From the NCBI RefSeq assembly GCF_042666655.1, contig NZ_JBHTDE010000002.1, positions 434,001 through 498,000 on the forward strand: DNA of 64,000 nt. The letters run 5' to 3'. Position numbers and translations under genes: made by a program. This document shows, one piece after another, positions 63,317 to 64,000 of the stretch (the first letter of the stretch is position 1; every line of letters begins with the position of its first letter). A model generated the notes under the pieces. The model saw only the letters and a program-made list of their open reading frames with translations, was not told the DNA's origin and made no database searches. The stretch is from Paracraurococcus sp042666655 (lineage in GTDB: Bacteria > Pseudomonadota > Alphaproteobacteria > Acetobacterales > Acetobacteraceae).

Positions 63317-64000
63317 TCACGGCGCCGCCCCGATCACCAGGCAGACATTCTGCCCGCCGAAGCCGAAGCTGTTCGACAGCACCCGCGCGACCTTCGCCGG
63401 CCGCGCCACGTTCGGCACCACGTCCAGGCCTAGCGTGGGGTCGGGCGTCTCGTGGTTGATGGTCGGCGGCAGCATCCCGTCGCGGATGGTCAGCAGGCTG
63501 AACACCGCCTCGATCGCCCCGGCAGCCGACAGCGTATGGCCGATCATGGATTTGTTCGACGAGATCGGCGGGCAAGCATCGCCGAATACGGCGCGCATCC
63601 CCAGTGTCTCCATCTTGTCGTTCTCCGGCGTGCCGGTGCCGTGGCCGTTGACGTAGTCGATGTCCCTGGGCTCCAGCCCGGCATCGGCGATCGCCGCCCG
63701 CATGGCGCCGATGATCGCCGCGCCATCCGGATTGGACCGGGTGCGGTGGAAGCTGTCCGCCCGTTCCCCGGCGCCGAGCAGCAGGCCGAGCACCGTGGCG
63801 CCGCGCGCCTCGGCGCTCTCGAGGCTCTCCAGCACCAGCGCCGCGGCGCCCTCGCTCATCACGAAGCCCTCGCGGGTCTTCTCGAAGGGGCGGGACGCCT
63901 TGGTCGGGTCGTCGTTGCGCGTCGACAGCGCCGAGAGCAGGGAGAAGCGGATCAGCGCCTCCGGCTGCACGCTGCCCTCGGCGCCGATGCAGAGCGCGGC
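63317..64000 (-). CDS. fabF: Beta-ketoacyl-ACP synthase (FabF type), partial at the window edge
   Basis: The C-terminal 227 residues or so of a condensing enzyme are visible; the N-terminal part with the active-site cysteine lies beyond position 64000. Both catalytic histidines are present (NGHGTGTPENDKMET and NKSMIGHTLSAAGAIEA). EGAAALVLESLESAEARGAT and NSFGFGGQNVCLVIG are standard KAS II sequence. NGHGTGTPEND differs from the common NLHGTGTPLND, in line with a paralogue. The order FabF, alcohol dehydrogenase, LpxL-type acyltransferase matches the fabF1XL-adh2XL-lpxXL part of the rhizobial very-long-chain acid cluster. Confidence 0.93.
   Translation of the reverse strand, partial: AALCIGAEGSVQPEALIRFSLLSALSTRNDDPTKASRPFEKTREGFVMSEGAAALVLESLESAEARGATVLGLLLGAGERADSFHRTRSNPDGAAIIGAMRAAIADAGLEPRDIDYVNGHGTGTPENDKMETLGMRAVFGDACPPISSNKSMIGHTLSAAGAIEAVFSLLTIRDGMLPPTINHETPDPTLGLDVVPNVARPAKVARVLSNSFGFGGQNVCLVIGAAP

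Overview
The window is about 64 kb of very GC-rich, densely packed bacterial chromosome. Reading frames have strongly G/C-biased third positions. The gene content points to a motile, capsulated alphaproteobacterium, most likely Rhodospirillales/Acetobacteraceae (Roseomonas-like). The main reasons are a dnaG-rpoD pair, CtrA and a ChpT-like phosphotransferase beside chemotaxis and flagellar export genes, an HWE-type sensor kinase, a K+-independent H+-pyrophosphatase, and the end of a cluster laid out like the very-long-chain lipid A acylation genes of rhizobia. This placement is inferred from content, not from a database search. No rRNA, tRNA, CRISPR array, transposase or prophage was seen.

Layout. 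Positions 1-4553 (minus) hold the carbamoyl-phosphate synthetase genes carA and carB, separated by an SDR, a LysE-type exporter and a small membrane protein. CarA carries an in-frame N-terminal Cro-like helix-turn-helix, and two TGGGAAA-N3-TTTCCC palindromes lie at its promoter. Positions 4690-9712 (plus) hold a YqeY-like protein, dnaG, rpoD and a GNAT protein. Positions 10240-11982 hold three cold-shock genes interleaved with three small conserved-looking proteins; two of the csp leaders share sequence blocks. Then come hppA (minus) and an exported MetX-like hydrolase (plus).

Positions 15976-28626 form a group-2-like capsule locus: three glycosyltransferases (one with TPRs), a DUF4214-like coiled-coil protein, KpsD/E/T/M-type exporters, a lipoprotein and a shortened KpsC. 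Positions 28785-34404 are a five-gene oligopeptide-type ABC importer operon that ends in a 41-residue lipoprotein. Positions 34409-39086 (minus) hold housekeeping genes: an MFS transporter, NAD kinase, a nitrilase-family amidase, a membrane coiled-coil protein, moaA and a DUF3553-like protein.

Positions 39163-47828 are the signalling and motility block: chpT-like, cheA (with a receiver domain), cheW, cheY, cheB, cheR, then convergent ctrA, then fliI-fliJ divergent from ctrA. Positions 48300-50893 hold phenylalanine/tyrosine catabolism genes (phhA-hpd) with a divergent Lrp regulator. Positions 50909-54590 are an uncharacterised three-gene operon of long helical proteins, one with a glycine-rich tail and one with a membrane segment. 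Positions 54699-61188 hold a flavin monooxygenase, a serine hydrolase, a 3-hydroxyisobutyrate dehydrogenase-like enzyme, an HWE histidine kinase and a ketopantoate reductase-like enzyme. Positions 61223-64000 (minus) hold an LpxL-type acyltransferase, an alcohol dehydrogenase and a cut-off FabF, with a nested palindromic repeat between the last two.

The most notable items are the HTH-CarA fusion with its operator-promoter, the three-gene helical operon at 50909-54590, the nested palindrome at 63175-63308 and the duplicated csp leaders. Nearly all long open frames opposite the listed genes are GC-driven shadows and were left out.
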